Source: Rhizobium croatiense (GTDB lineage: Bacteria > Pseudomonadota > Alphaproteobacteria > Rhizobiales > Rhizobiaceae). Taken from it: 64,000 nucleotides of DNA. Positions 1-7,535 of the stretch are shown here, piece after piece; within the stretch, counting starts at the first letter, position 1, and every line of letters starts with the position of its first letter. Where the stretch lies: the NCBI RefSeq assembly GCF_019793465.1, contig NZ_JAILYJ010000002.1:124001-188000 (forward strand), read 5' to 3'. A model generated the notes under the pieces. That model was given only the letters and a program-made list of their open reading frames with translations, made no database searches and was not told where the DNA came from. The position numbers and the translations under genes were made by a program.

Positions 1-113
1 AATTTCCGCAAACTTAGCGATATCGCCGCGATTGTCATCAGCGTCGGCATCACATCGGCGTCAACAGAATGCGGATGCCGGTGCGGGCTCGCGGCCGGCA
101 CCGGCTTGGGCTA

Positions 114-473
114 TCAGGCGGGAGAGGTTTCCTTGACGTCGTCGAGCAGGAAATGCACGACAATATAATCCGTCTTGAAGTGGCGGCCGCTGTCGGAGAC
201 CGACTCGACGCTGCCGCCGTCCTTCGGGTGCCAGGCGTGGTAGTGGGGATTGGTGGTGATCAGCGTGACGGCCTTGCCGGCCAGATCCCCTTCGCCCAGC
301 CGGAAGCGCATCTCGGCAAGCGGCCAGATCCGCTCGTAATCCTCCATGGTGATGCGCGCCCTCAGCGCCTTCCGGTGCAACGGCGCCTCGCCGGCCTCGG
401 CGGGTGATTCCAACATCACCTCCTCGGCTCCGTTGAAGACGGCGTTGAATTCTTCCGGCCACATGCGTCTCAT
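114..473 (-). CDS. conserved hypothetical protein, 119 aa
   Basis: I do not recognise the family. The protein is soluble, with no signal peptide or membrane segment, and is rich in charged residues and His/Trp in its middle part (NPHYHAWHP), followed by an acidic C-terminal strand (HFLLDDVKE). The start at 473 (MRRMWPEEF) is chosen over an in-frame ATG 36 bases upstream because GGGAGGAG lies about 7 bases before it. It is divergent from the methyltransferase that follows. A GC-rich inverted repeat near 77-104, just after the stop, has no T-run and is not called as a terminator. Function cannot be assigned from sequence. Confidence 0.7.
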   Translation of the reverse strand: MRRMWPEEFNAVFNGAEEVMLESPAEAGEAPLHRKALRARITMEDYERIWPLAEMRFRLGEGDLAGKAVTLITTNPHYHAWHPKDGGSVESVSDSGRHFKTDYIVVHFLLDDVKETSPA

Positions 474-637
474 GAAATCGCTCCTCCCGAGGCTTTTTCG
501 TCGGTCCACGAATGAAACTTAGCGATTTGTCCGAAAGAAGCAAATTCCCGTCATGTGGTTGTCATCGAGGTCCGCTGCTCCTACGTTCCCCGCAGACCGC
601 ATCAGGGCCGTCAACCGCCCGCAATCCGAGATCAGAA

Positions 638-1243
638 ATGAAGACACGTGAAGAAAGGCAGGCGCTTAGGGCGAGCATGCCGCGCACCCCGCTCAGCGCC
701 CACCATTTGGAAAACGCCCGCCTGCTGCCGGATCGCGGCGAGCTGCTCTACCGGATCCCGAATGGCGGCATCGGCGTCGAGGTGGGGGCAGCCTTCGGCG
801 AATATACGGCGGAGATTCTCGAGAAGAACCGCCCGGCGCAGCTCTACCTCATCGATCCCTGGTCGATGGACCGCTACAGCTCCGGCCTCGATTCGATCCA
901 TACGCAGTTCGCGACCGAGATCGCGGCCCGGCGGCTGCATCTGATGCAGGGCACGTCGCTCGAAAAGCTCGCCGAATTCGAGGACGATTTCCTCGACTGG
1001 GCCTATATCGATACCGACCATTCCTTCGAGCTCACCTGGCAGGAACTGCTGCTCTGCGAAAAGAAGGTGAAGCGGACGGGGCGCATTGCCGGGCATGATT
1101 TCTGCACCGGCAATACCGTCAAACCGATCGTCTATGGCGTCGTCGAGGCGGTCACCAAGTTCTGCAAGGATTATGGCTGGCAATTCGAGTTCCTGACCGT
1201 CGAATCACATGCGCATTTTTCCTACTGCCTGAAGCGGCTCTAA
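638..1243 (+). CDS. class I SAM-dependent methyltransferase (Methyltransf_24-like)
   Basis: A 201-residue Rossmann-type methyltransferase. The SAM motif I is [12 protein letters not shown] near residue 45, motif II is the LYLIDPW strand, and the acidic strand YIDTDHSF comes later, as in TylF/Methyltransf_24 proteins; the substrate is unknown. The frame is open back to 512, but the upstream 42 residues are low-complexity and unlike the family, so ATG 638 is preferred; the ribosome site there is weak. It overlaps the convergent cupin gene by 4 bases at the 3' end (1240-1243). Small-molecule or sugar methylation is possible, but nothing next to it points to a pathway. Confidence 0.75.
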   Translation: MKTREERQALRASMPRTPLSAHHLENARLLPDRGELLYRIPNGGIGVEVGAAFGEYTAEILEKNRPAQLYLIDPWSMDRYSSGLDSIHTQFATEIAARRLHLMQGTSLEKLAEFEDDFLDWAYIDTDHSFELTWQELLLCEKKVKRTGRIAGHDFCTGNTVKPIVYGVVEAVTKFCKDYGWQFEFLTVESHAHFSYCLKRL

Positions 1244-1650
1244 CCGGCCGACACCGCGCCGGAATATTGCGCGTCGCTGACATGCTCCATCCAGTCGACA
1301 TGCTTGCCGTCCAGCGCCTCGTGTATGGCGATGTGCGTCATCGCCGTGTCCGGGGCAGCACCATGCCAATGTTTTTCGCCCGGCGCGAACCAGACGGTGT
1401 CGCCGGCGCGAATCTCGCGGATGTCATCGCCCCAGCTCTGGGCAAGGCCCCTGCCCGAGGTGACGATCAGCGTCTGGCCGAGCGGATGCGTGTGCCAGGC
1501 CGTGCGGGCGCCGGGTTCGAAGGTGACGGAGGTTGCCCGCACCCGGGCCGGCGCCGGCGGCTCAATCAGCGGATCCTGGCGAACGGCGCCGGTGAAATAG
1601 TCGGCCGGCGGTTTCATCGAGGGGCGAGAGCCGGCGGGTTTGATCTCCAT
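1240..1650 (-). CDS. cupin-domain protein (mandelonitrile lyase / quercetinase-like)
   Basis: A 136-residue single-domain cupin. Motif 1 is seen at WHTHPLGQ and motif 2 at PGEKHWHG; together they provide His ligands for a metal centre inside a small beta-barrel. Family members of this size are annotated as (R)-mandelonitrile lyase-like or as carboxymuconolactone decarboxylase-associated cupins, so an enzymatic role is plausible but the substrate is not known. The start at 1650 (MEIKPAGSR) has AAAGGAAC about 6 bases upstream, better than the in-frame ATG at 1707. It is convergent with the methyltransferase and overlaps it by 4 bases. The upstream intergenic region carries a RIME-like repeat. 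Confidence 0.8.
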   Translation of the reverse strand: MEIKPAGSRPSMKPPADYFTGAVRQDPLIEPPAPARVRATSVTFEPGARTAWHTHPLGQTLIVTSGRGLAQSWGDDIREIRAGDTVWFAPGEKHWHGAAPDTAMTHIAIHEALDGKHVDWMEHVSDAQYSGAVSAG

Positions 1651-1783
1651 GATCGTTCCTTTTCTATTCCATTGCGGTTGAAGCCTTGTAACCTGACGAT
1701 ATTTCATCGAGGCGGGCGATCAAGGCCGGATCGGCAACTGCCGCATAGTCGCCCTGCTGATAGGCCAATATCTTTCATCGCCT

Positions 1784-1887
1784 AAGGCGCGTCGCATTGA
1801 ACTTGGCTCATGCGACGCGCTTTAGTTCTTTGTTTTTACGCATGTCGTTATCCCGGAACCGCTGCACACTTCCGGGCAACATGCATT
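1784..1887. repeat. RIME-like two-hairpin intergenic repeat, copy 1 (CCCGGAA subtype)
   Basis: Two adjacent palindromes. The first has perfect 11-bp arms GCGCGTCGCAT (1787-1797) and ATGCGACGCGC (1810-1820). A TTTAGTTCTTTGTTTTT spacer follows, then a second hairpin starting GCATG (1840) whose inner stem is CCCGGAA/TTCCGGG and which closes with CATGC (1884). The layout matches the Rhizobium intergenic mosaic (RIME) type. It ends only about 17 bases before the aldo/keto reductase start, so the 5' leader of that mRNA probably contains the second hairpin. Confidence 0.85.
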
Positions 1888-1900
1888 GGGAGAATTTCTC

Positions 1901-2887
1901 ATGAAACATCATGCTTTCGGCCGCATGCCCTTCACCGTCACCAATGTCGGCTTCGGCGCCTGGCAGATCGGCGGCTCATGGGGCGATATCAGCGAGGCGG
2001 ACGGGCGTGCGGCGCTGAATGCCGCACTCGATGCCGGCATGACCTTCATCGATACGGCCGACGTCTATGGCGACGGCCGCTCGGAAAAAATCATTGCCGA
2101 CGTGCTGAAGACGCGTGGCGGCGAGCGCCCCATGGTCGCCACCAAGGCGGGCCGCCGCCTCAATCCGCATGTCGCCGAAGGCTACAGCAAGGCCAATCTC
2201 GAAGGCTGCATCGACCGCAGCCTGAAAAACCTTGCCGTCGACCGCCTCGACCTCGTGCAGTTGCATTGCCCGCCGCGCGAGGTGTTTTACCAGCCCGAGG
2301 TCTTCGACGGTCTCGACGCGTTGCAGGCGGCCGGCAAGATCAAGGGTTACGGCGTCAGCGTCGAAAAGGTCGAGGACGGGCTGAAGGCGATCGAATATCC
2401 CGGCGTCGTCAGCATCCAGATCATCTACAACATCTTCCGCCAGCGCCCCGACCACCTGTTCTTTGCCGAGGCCCGCCGCAGGAATGTGGCGATCATCGCC
2501 CGCGTGCCACTGGCAAGCGGCCTGCTCTCCGGCAAGATCACCCGCGAGACGCATTTTGCCAGCGACGACCACCGCAACTTCAACCGCCATGGCGAAGCCT
2601 TCGATGTCGGCGAGACCTTTGCCGGCGTGCCGTTCGAGGTCGGCCTGCAGGCGGTGGAAGAGGTGAGCAAGCTGGTGCCCGCCGGCGCGACCATGGCCGC
2701 CTTTGCGCTGCGCTGGATCCTGATGAGCGACGCCGTCACCGTCGTTATCCCCGGCGCCCGCAATGGCGAGCAGGCCAAGGCCAACGCGGCGGCCGCCGAT
2801 CTGGCGCCGCTTGCGGCCGACGTCATGGCGGCGACACGGGAGAATTACGATCGGCTGATCGCGCCGCATGTGCATCAGCGCTGGTAG
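1901..2887 (+). CDS. aldo/keto reductase
   Basis: A 328-residue cytoplasmic NAD(P)H-dependent oxidoreductase of the AKR superfamily with a (beta/alpha)8 barrel. The catalytic tetrad is present: Asp51 (FIDTAD), Tyr56 (VYGDGRSE), Lys82 (ATKAGRR) and His122 (VQLHCPP). The C-terminal coenzyme-binding part (VVIPGARN) is also present. Length is normal for the family. ATG 1901 has GGGAGA upstream; an in-frame ATG at 1886 lies at the edge of the repeat and is less likely. It resembles the D-threo-aldose dehydrogenase / general stress YhdN-type group, but the substrate cannot be decided. It is probably monocistronic, with a repeat on each side. Confidence 0.9.
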   Translation: MKHHAFGRMPFTVTNVGFGAWQIGGSWGDISEADGRAALNAALDAGMTFIDTADVYGDGRSEKIIADVLKTRGGERPMVATKAGRRLNPHVAEGYSKANLEGCIDRSLKNLAVDRLDLVQLHCPPREVFYQPEVFDGLDALQAAGKIKGYGVSVEKVEDGLKAIEYPGVVSIQIIYNIFRQRPDHLFFAEARRRNVAIIARVPLASGLLSGKITRETHFASDDHRNFNRHGEAFDVGETFAGVPFEVGLQAVEEVSKLVPAGATMAAFALRWILMSDAVTVVIPGARNGEQAKANAAAADLAPLAADVMAATRENYDRLIAPHVHQRW

Positions 2888-2951
2888 GGCTGGAGCTCGG
2901 GGCTGCGGAAACATCGGTGAGCCGCCCTTGTTTAAGTCCTCACGCCTCTCC

Positions 2952-3360
2952 TCCCATGCGCGGCCTTGAGCCGAGCATGCACCCGGACGCGTGAGAGGCC
3001 GCAGCATGGATCCTCGGCTCAAGGCCGAGGATGACGGAGTGTGGGGAAGCGTCCATGCCAAACTCCAACGTCACCGCACCCGCAAGCTGTTGGAATTGCT
3101 CCAGCATCTCGCCTCCTGCCAGTCGCGTCCTCCCTATCTCCGTCATGTTCGGGCTTGACCCGAGCACACGCACGCGTGAGAAGCCATAGCATGGATCCCC
3201 GGCTCAAGGCCGAGGATGACGGAGTGTGGGGGATCGTCCATGCCAAACTCCAACTTCGCCGCACCCGCAAGCTGTTGGAATTGCTCCAGCATCTCGCCTC
3301 CTCCCCGTCGCGTCGCCCCAATCTCCGTCATGCTCGGGCTCGACCCGAGCATCCATTCCG
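2952..3360. repeat. tandem 185-bp duplication carrying alphaproteobacterial palindromes
   Basis: This gene-free stretch (2888-3446) consists of about 2.2 copies of one unit. Matching points are ATGGATCC at 3006 and 3191, and CGTCATG at 3141 and 3326, each 185 bases apart. The unit holds two palindromes, CTCGGCTCAAGGCCGAG-like and GCTCGGGCTCGACCCGAGC-like; the latter is a motif commonly dispersed in alphaproteobacterial intergenic DNA. The two full copies are about 90 percent identical by eye, with an indel of about 4 bases near the start of copy 1. Open frames through it are by-products of the duplication. Confidence 0.85.
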
Positions 3361-3446
3361 AAGCCCTCTGCTTTGCAAAATATTCTTCAGTCGGATGTCC
3401 TCGCCTTCCCGCTGCGAATGCGGACACCCCATGGATCCTTTGCATC

Positions 3447-3480
3447 AAAAAAGAGAGGCCGGGCTTTCGCCCGGCCTCTC
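3447..3480 (-). terminator. rho-independent terminator of the phytase-like gene
   Basis: On the minus strand, GAGAGGCCGGGC and GCCCGGCCTCTC form a 12-bp stem closed by a GAAA loop and followed by TTTTTT. It lies 22 bases past the stop of the phytase-like gene at 3502. Confidence 0.9.
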
Positions 3481-3501
3481 CCTGTATCCCTCTATGACGC
3501 C

Positions 3502-5700
3502 TCAGTTCGTAGCGCTGAGATCAACCGGGAAGAACAGCGTCTCGCCGGAGGAGTCGCTGACGCCGTCGTTGTCGGTGACGGCATAGGGTTTGCCCGATGC
3601 ATCGAAGGTGAAGCCTTCGAGCTTGTCGAGCACGTAGCCGTTGGTCGCGCTCTTGAGTTCGCCGAGGAAATCGTGGGCTTCGGTCTTCTTGACGACGGGC
3701 AGTTCGCCGCCGAGCTTGGCGGGCTTCAGCTCCGAGATCGCCACCTTATAGAGCTTCTTCAGCTTGGCGGCATCGCCGACGAGGTTGTCGCGCTCGATGA
3801 TGTAGACACTGTCGCCCTGAGCCGAAATTTCCGACAGGCCGACCCAGCCGCTTTCTGTCTTGTCGAGCGGATAGCGCACCGCGCCCCACTCCTTCTTCTT
3901 CGGATTGTAGGAGACGAGCTTGACGAAGCCCTTCTCGTCGTCGCCCCACTCGCGCTGGACCGCCATCCAGAGCGTGGCATCGTCGCCGGTGCCGATCATG
4001 GTCACACCTTCGAAACCGAAGCGGATTTCGTTGGCGGCGAGTTCCTTCGGCAGGGCGATCTCGGCCTTGATGTCGCCCTTCGCGTTGACGTTGTAGAGGG
4101 CGTGCGGGACGAGACGCTCGCTATAGCCTTCCGAGGCGAGCCAGAAGGAGCCGTCGGCGGCAACCGCGATGCCTTCGATGTCGAGCTTCTGGGCCGGGGC
4201 GCCGTCGCGCTTGACGACGAGAGCGTCGGTGATGACCGCCGGCTTCTTGCTGGCATCGATCGTGTAGATCGTCGGCTGCGAGCCGAGAACGCTGTCGCTG
4301 ACGGCATAGAGCATGCCTGGCTTGCCGGGAACGGCGGCCAAACCCGAAAGGGCTGCGAAACCGATCGGATTGCCGTCCTTGTCGGCGGAGACGATCTTCG
4401 GATAGGCTTTCTCGCCTTCCGAGCGCTCGTAGATCATCACATGCGAGCGCGCGCCGCCATCCTTGCCGAGGTCGAGCTCGTTGGCAGTGGCAAAGAGATT
4501 GCGCTGGGGGATAGCGACCCCACCCTCCGGCGAAATGCCGGACGGCAGCAGCTGGATGAGTTCGGGGTCGGCGCCGGTATCCTTATAGACGCCGACGACC
4601 GAGGCGCGCTCGGCGAGCAGGAAGAAATATTGGTCGTCGCCGAACTTGGCAGCCTCGAGGCCTTCCGGCTCGACGCCCTTCGATCCCGAACGGCTTTCCG
4701 GATAGTGGCCGATATGGGCGACGGCGCGTTCGAAGGATGCGCCCGATTCGTAGAGAAGCTTGCCCGTCTTGTCGAAGATGGTGAAACCGCGCGAGCCGCC
4801 CTGGTAATCGCCTTCATTGGCGACGACGAGGCGGTTGTCGTCCAGCCACTTCACGGCGTCCGGCTCGCGCAGCACGCCCTTGGATTCGCCGGTGAATTTC
4901 AGCGCGCCGTCGCGCTTGGTGTCGATGCCGGTAAGATCGACGCTGCCGGCGGAGAAATGCGTCTTCACCTCAGCCGTATTGGCATCGATGATGACGATCT
5001 CGTTGTTTTCCTGCAGCGTCAGGGCAATCTCGTTCAGCCCGTTGAAGGCGACGAATTCCGGCTCCGGATCCTCGGGGGCAACGCCGGCGAGACCGGTCAG
5101 CGTCACATGCTTGATGCTGCCGCAATCGACAGTGCCGTTCTTGACCTGGAAGACGACGAGGTCGCCGGCCGGCATCTGCGGGATCTTGCCGTGATTGACG
5201 TCTTCGTCGCGCTCGTTTTCGATCGCAATAGTGCCGAGCGTCTTGTCCTTGTTGAGGGCGATCGAATCCGGCTGGCCGCCGAGATCGCAGCTGTTTTCGA
5301 TCTTCTTCGTCGCCACGTCGACGATGGCGAGACGGCCTGAGGGCTTCGCGTTGCTCTCGGAGGTGTTGACGGCGACGAGCGCCTTGCCGGCGCTCGCGGT
5401 GACCGATGTCGGCTCGCCGTCCATCATCAGCGCGCCCCCTGATTTCGGCGCCTTGGCATCGCTGATGTCGATGAAGCCGATCGCGCCGAGCGGGCTGTCG
5501 CTGTAGATCAGCGTCTTGCCGTCGTCGGTCGCGGTGATGATTTCGGCCGATGTCGGCGACAGCTTGTCCTTGTCATCAGGCAGGTTCTGAGCGACCGGGA
5601 AAGAGGCGATGCGGTTGAAGACCGGCTCGGCGGCGGCCGGAAAGGCAACGGATGCGAGAAGCACGGCAGCAAGCGCTGCCTGGCGCGATGAAATCGTCAT
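3502..5700 (-). CDS. exported esterase-like phytase-family protein
   Basis: A 732-residue secreted protein. The N-terminus has a Sec signal peptide with a hydrophobic Ala/Leu/Val stretch and a likely cleavage after AAA in PAAAEPVF. Residues of about 30-370 look like repeated beta-propeller blades (GRLAIVDVATKK, GQPDSIALNKD, NEIVIIDANTAEV). The C-terminal half has the features of the phytase-like esterase domain (PF13449 type): LDIEGIAVAADGSFWLASEG, FGFEGVTMIG, and ending KLEGFTFDASGKPYAVTDND. ATG 5700 has GGGGGA upstream. It probably acts in the periplasm on phosphoesters, but substrate and metal dependence are unknown. It is monocistronic with its own terminator and shows no link to phosphate genes here. 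Confidence 0.8.
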   Translation of the reverse strand: MTISSRQAALAAVLLASVAFPAAAEPVFNRIASFPVAQNLPDDKDKLSPTSAEIITATDDGKTLIYSDSPLGAIGFIDISDAKAPKSGGALMMDGEPTSVTASAGKALVAVNTSESNAKPSGRLAIVDVATKKIENSCDLGGQPDSIALNKDKTLGTIAIENERDEDVNHGKIPQMPAGDLVVFQVKNGTVDCGSIKHVTLTGLAGVAPEDPEPEFVAFNGLNEIALTLQENNEIVIIDANTAEVKTHFSAGSVDLTGIDTKRDGALKFTGESKGVLREPDAVKWLDDNRLVVANEGDYQGGSRGFTIFDKTGKLLYESGASFERAVAHIGHYPESRSGSKGVEPEGLEAAKFGDDQYFFLLAERASVVGVYKDTGADPELIQLLPSGISPEGGVAIPQRNLFATANELDLGKDGGARSHVMIYERSEGEKAYPKIVSADKDGNPIGFAALSGLAAVPGKPGMLYAVSDSVLGSQPTIYTIDASKKPAVITDALVVKRDGAPAQKLDIEGIAVAADGSFWLASEGYSERLVPHALYNVNAKGDIKAEIALPKELAANEIRFGFEGVTMIGTGDDATLWMAVQREWGDDEKGFVKLVSYNPKKKEWGAVRYPLDKTESGWVGLSEISAQGDSVYIIERDNLVGDAAKLKKLYKVAISELKPAKLGGELPVVKKTEAHDFLGELKSATNGYVLDKLEGFTFDASGKPYAVTDNDGVSDSSGETLFFPVDLSATN

Positions 5701-5781
5701 GAAATCCCCCATGTGTCGAATAGTCGAAACATGGGTTTTCTGCGGGACTGCCATGACAGAGACATGACAGTCCGTGACATT

Positions 5782-6687
5782 TCACGCGGAGGCCGCTTGC
5801 CTTTCCCGGCGCATCTCGTTGCGCATGATGAAGAGCGATGCGGCGAGGATGAGTCCGGCTCCCAGCCAGAGATAACCGGCCGGCGCATAACCGAAGAACA
5901 GCCAGCCGGCGAGCACGTTGAGCGGCAGCTTCAGATCGTCGAACGGCTGCACATAGGCAGCGTCGGCGCTGGCATAGGCAAGGGTCAGCAGATATTGCGC
6001 CGCGACCGTCAGGAGGCCCGCCAGAAGGAAGAGAGCCAGCGTCGCACCCGTCGGCACGGCAAGGCCCGCCGCAAGCGCCAGCCCGCCGTTGATCGGCGTC
6101 AGCAGCACCAGCAGCCAGACGGTGATCGTCTCCGGCTTCTCGATGCCGGTCAGGCTCTTGGTGATAAGCGACGAGGCGCCCCAGAGCAGCGCCGAGAGCA
6201 CCGGCAGCAATGCTGCCCAGGTGAAACTGTCGGACCATGGCTGCAGGATGATCATCGCGCCGGCAAAGCCGACAGCGGTTGCCGCCCAACGGGCGGCGCC
6301 GACGCGTTCGCCGAGGAACAGGAGGGCGCCGAGGATGATGAAGAAGGGTGAAGTCATGACGAGCGCAATCGCCTGCCAGATCGGCACCGAAGCAAGGCCG
6401 GAAACCCAGGCCGCGACGCCGAGCGCGGCAAAGACCACGCGCACGACATGCCGCCAGGGATAATCGGTGCGCATGGCCGAAAGGCCTGCCTTGCGCAGAA
6501 AGGGCAAGGAGAAAAGGAAGGCGAAGGCATATTGCCAGAAGGCCGCCGAGGCCGGGGGAAAGGCGAGCCTCATGGTCAGCCACTGGGTGACGACGTTGAG
6601 GAGCGAAAAGGCCACTCCTCCAAGCACCATGAAGCTTGCGCCGGCAAGGGCGCGGGATTGCGAGACTGCAAGGGAATTCTGATTCAT
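5782..6687 (-). CDS. ribN: RibN-type riboflavin transporter (EamA/DMT family)
   Basis: A 301-residue inner-membrane protein with about ten hydrophobic segments in two EamA repeats (DMT superfamily). On its own the sequence would only be called EamA transporter. The FMN riboswitch in its leader (6783-6922) marks it as part of the flavin regulon and fits the RibN riboflavin importers first described in Rhizobium leguminosarum. ATG 6687 (MNQNSLAVS) is chosen because the preceding in-frame residues are encoded in the leader; its ribosome site is weak, which would suit riboswitch control of translation. No flavin-synthesis gene lies next to it, consistent with an uptake role. The gene follows hupB but has its own long leader. 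Confidence 0.88.
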   Translation of the reverse strand: MNQNSLAVSQSRALAGASFMVLGGVAFSLLNVVTQWLTMRLAFPPASAAFWQYAFAFLFSLPFLRKAGLSAMRTDYPWRHVVRVVFAALGVAAWVSGLASVPIWQAIALVMTSPFFIILGALLFLGERVGAARWAATAVGFAGAMIILQPWSDSFTWAALLPVLSALLWGASSLITKSLTGIEKPETITVWLLVLLTPINGGLALAAGLAVPTGATLALFLLAGLLTVAAQYLLTLAYASADAAYVQPFDDLKLPLNVLAGWLFFGYAPAGYLWLGAGLILAASLFIMRNEMRRERQAASA

Positions 6688-6782
6688 GTCTTTTATCCAG
6701 AAGAGGGACCAACATAAACCAGGACGCATGAGGCGACGGCACGCTGACGCCGGCAGTCCCCTGCCCGCACGCGGCCATGCTC

Positions 6783-6932
6783 ATTCTCTTTCATCCGGAC
6801 TATACCGTCGGCTCCGGAATCGCACCGGATCTGCTGACCCTTCCCACGCGACAGCTTGGGAAGGCGCTCGCGGGCTCGGGCCGCAGCCCTTACCGCCGGT
6901 GGGGAGTTTCACCCCGCCCTGAGAACAGCTCC
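6783..6932 (-). promoter_or_regulatory. FMN riboswitch (RFN element)
   Basis: On the minus strand the conserved RFN blocks appear in order: AGGGCGGGGTGAAACTCCCC, ACCGGCGGTAA, GCCCGCGAGC, a variable GC-rich arm with TTCCCA/TGGGAA, AGATCCGGTGCGATTCCGG, AGCCGACGGTATAGTCC and GGATGAAAGAGAAT. This is a full aptamer. The start of ribN is about 95 bases downstream. FMN binding would be expected to repress ribN when flavin is abundant; I see no clear intrinsic terminator between aptamer and start, so control of translation or a less obvious antiterminator is possible. Confidence 0.95.
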
Positions 6933-6972
6933 GTGGTAAATCAAAGTGCCGCGTGCGGCAAGCGGCCAGAAC

Positions 6973-7000
6973 AAAAAGGGGCCCGGCAAAGCCGAACCCC
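6973..7000 (-). terminator. rho-independent terminator of hupB
   Basis: Minus strand: GGGGTTCGGC, loop TTT, GCCGGGCCCC (two G-T pairs), then TTTTT. It lies 53 bases after the hupB stop and before the ribN riboswitch. Confidence 0.85.
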
Positions 7001-7053
7001 TCTCAAAAACCCTGCACAGCCGGTCTCGTTTACGGCTGGCGGATAATCTTTAA

Positions 7054-7329
7054 TCAGCCGTTGACGGCGTCCTTCAGGCCCTTGCCGGGCGTGAACTTCG
7101 GCACGTTGCGAGCCGGAATGTCGACTTCAGCGCCGGTGGACGGGTTGCGGCCCTTCGATGCTGCACGATGAGAAACGGTGAAGCTGCCGAACCCTGCGAG
7201 GCGGATGTCGCCCTTGTTCTTGAGTTCAGCCTGGACAACGTCGAAAACCGCGTCGACAGCGGAAGCCGCGTCAGACTTCGTCAGTCCTGCCTTTTCGGCC
7301 ACTGCGGACACGAGTTCATTCTTGTTCAT
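7054..7329 (-). CDS. hupB: HU family DNA-binding protein
   Basis: A 91-residue nucleoid protein that binds and bends DNA as a dimer. The full HU fold is present: N-terminal helices MNKNELVSAVAEKAGL, the GDIRLAGFGSF turn, and the DNA-binding beta-arm with the signature GRNPSTGAEVDIPARNVPKF. AAAGGGG lies before ATG 7329. Position after lon in the order clpP-clpX-lon-hupB is the same as in many Proteobacteria. It has its own terminator downstream, and lon has one upstream, so it is probably transcribed alone. Confidence 0.97.
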   Translation of the reverse strand: MNKNELVSAVAEKAGLTKSDAASAVDAVFDVVQAELKNKGDIRLAGFGSFTVSHRAASKGRNPSTGAEVDIPARNVPKFTPGKGLKDAVNG

Positions 7330-7462
7330 GTTTCCACCCCTTTCTAAATGGTATGAAACGACTCAAATGTAAGCTAGGCGCAGAATAGGTTTCATCAGGC
7401 CCGCCGGGAACCCAGAAGCCCTGCAAATCAAGGAAAAGCAAGCGTCTCCATGACGTTTTCAC

Positions 7463-7493
7463 AAAAAAGGCTGGCGTTTCCGCCAGCCTTTTT
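7463..7493 (-). terminator. rho-independent terminator of lon (symmetric)
   Basis: The sequence AAGGCTGGCG, loop TTTC, CGCCAGCCTT has an A-run on one side and a T-run on the other, so it could act in both directions. It follows the lon stop (7536) by 43 bases. Confidence 0.9.
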
Positions 7494-7535
7494 GTGTCTT
7501 TTGCGCCAAATGGGCATAAATGTGGCAAGCACCAC

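Noticed and set aside
1..113. Open frame 1 at the left edge as the end of a truncated gene
   Set aside because: The frame is open from base 1 to about 165 but runs into the antisense of the first gene and shows no domain, so it cannot be supported.
2952..3360. Possible CRISPR array
   Set aside because: The repeated unit is 185 bases with no short repeat-spacer pattern and no cas genes in the window.
3226..5340. An open frame of 704 codons opposite the phytase-like gene
   Set aside because: Antisense shadow of a real gene; it begins inside the tandem repeat and has no recognisable domain.
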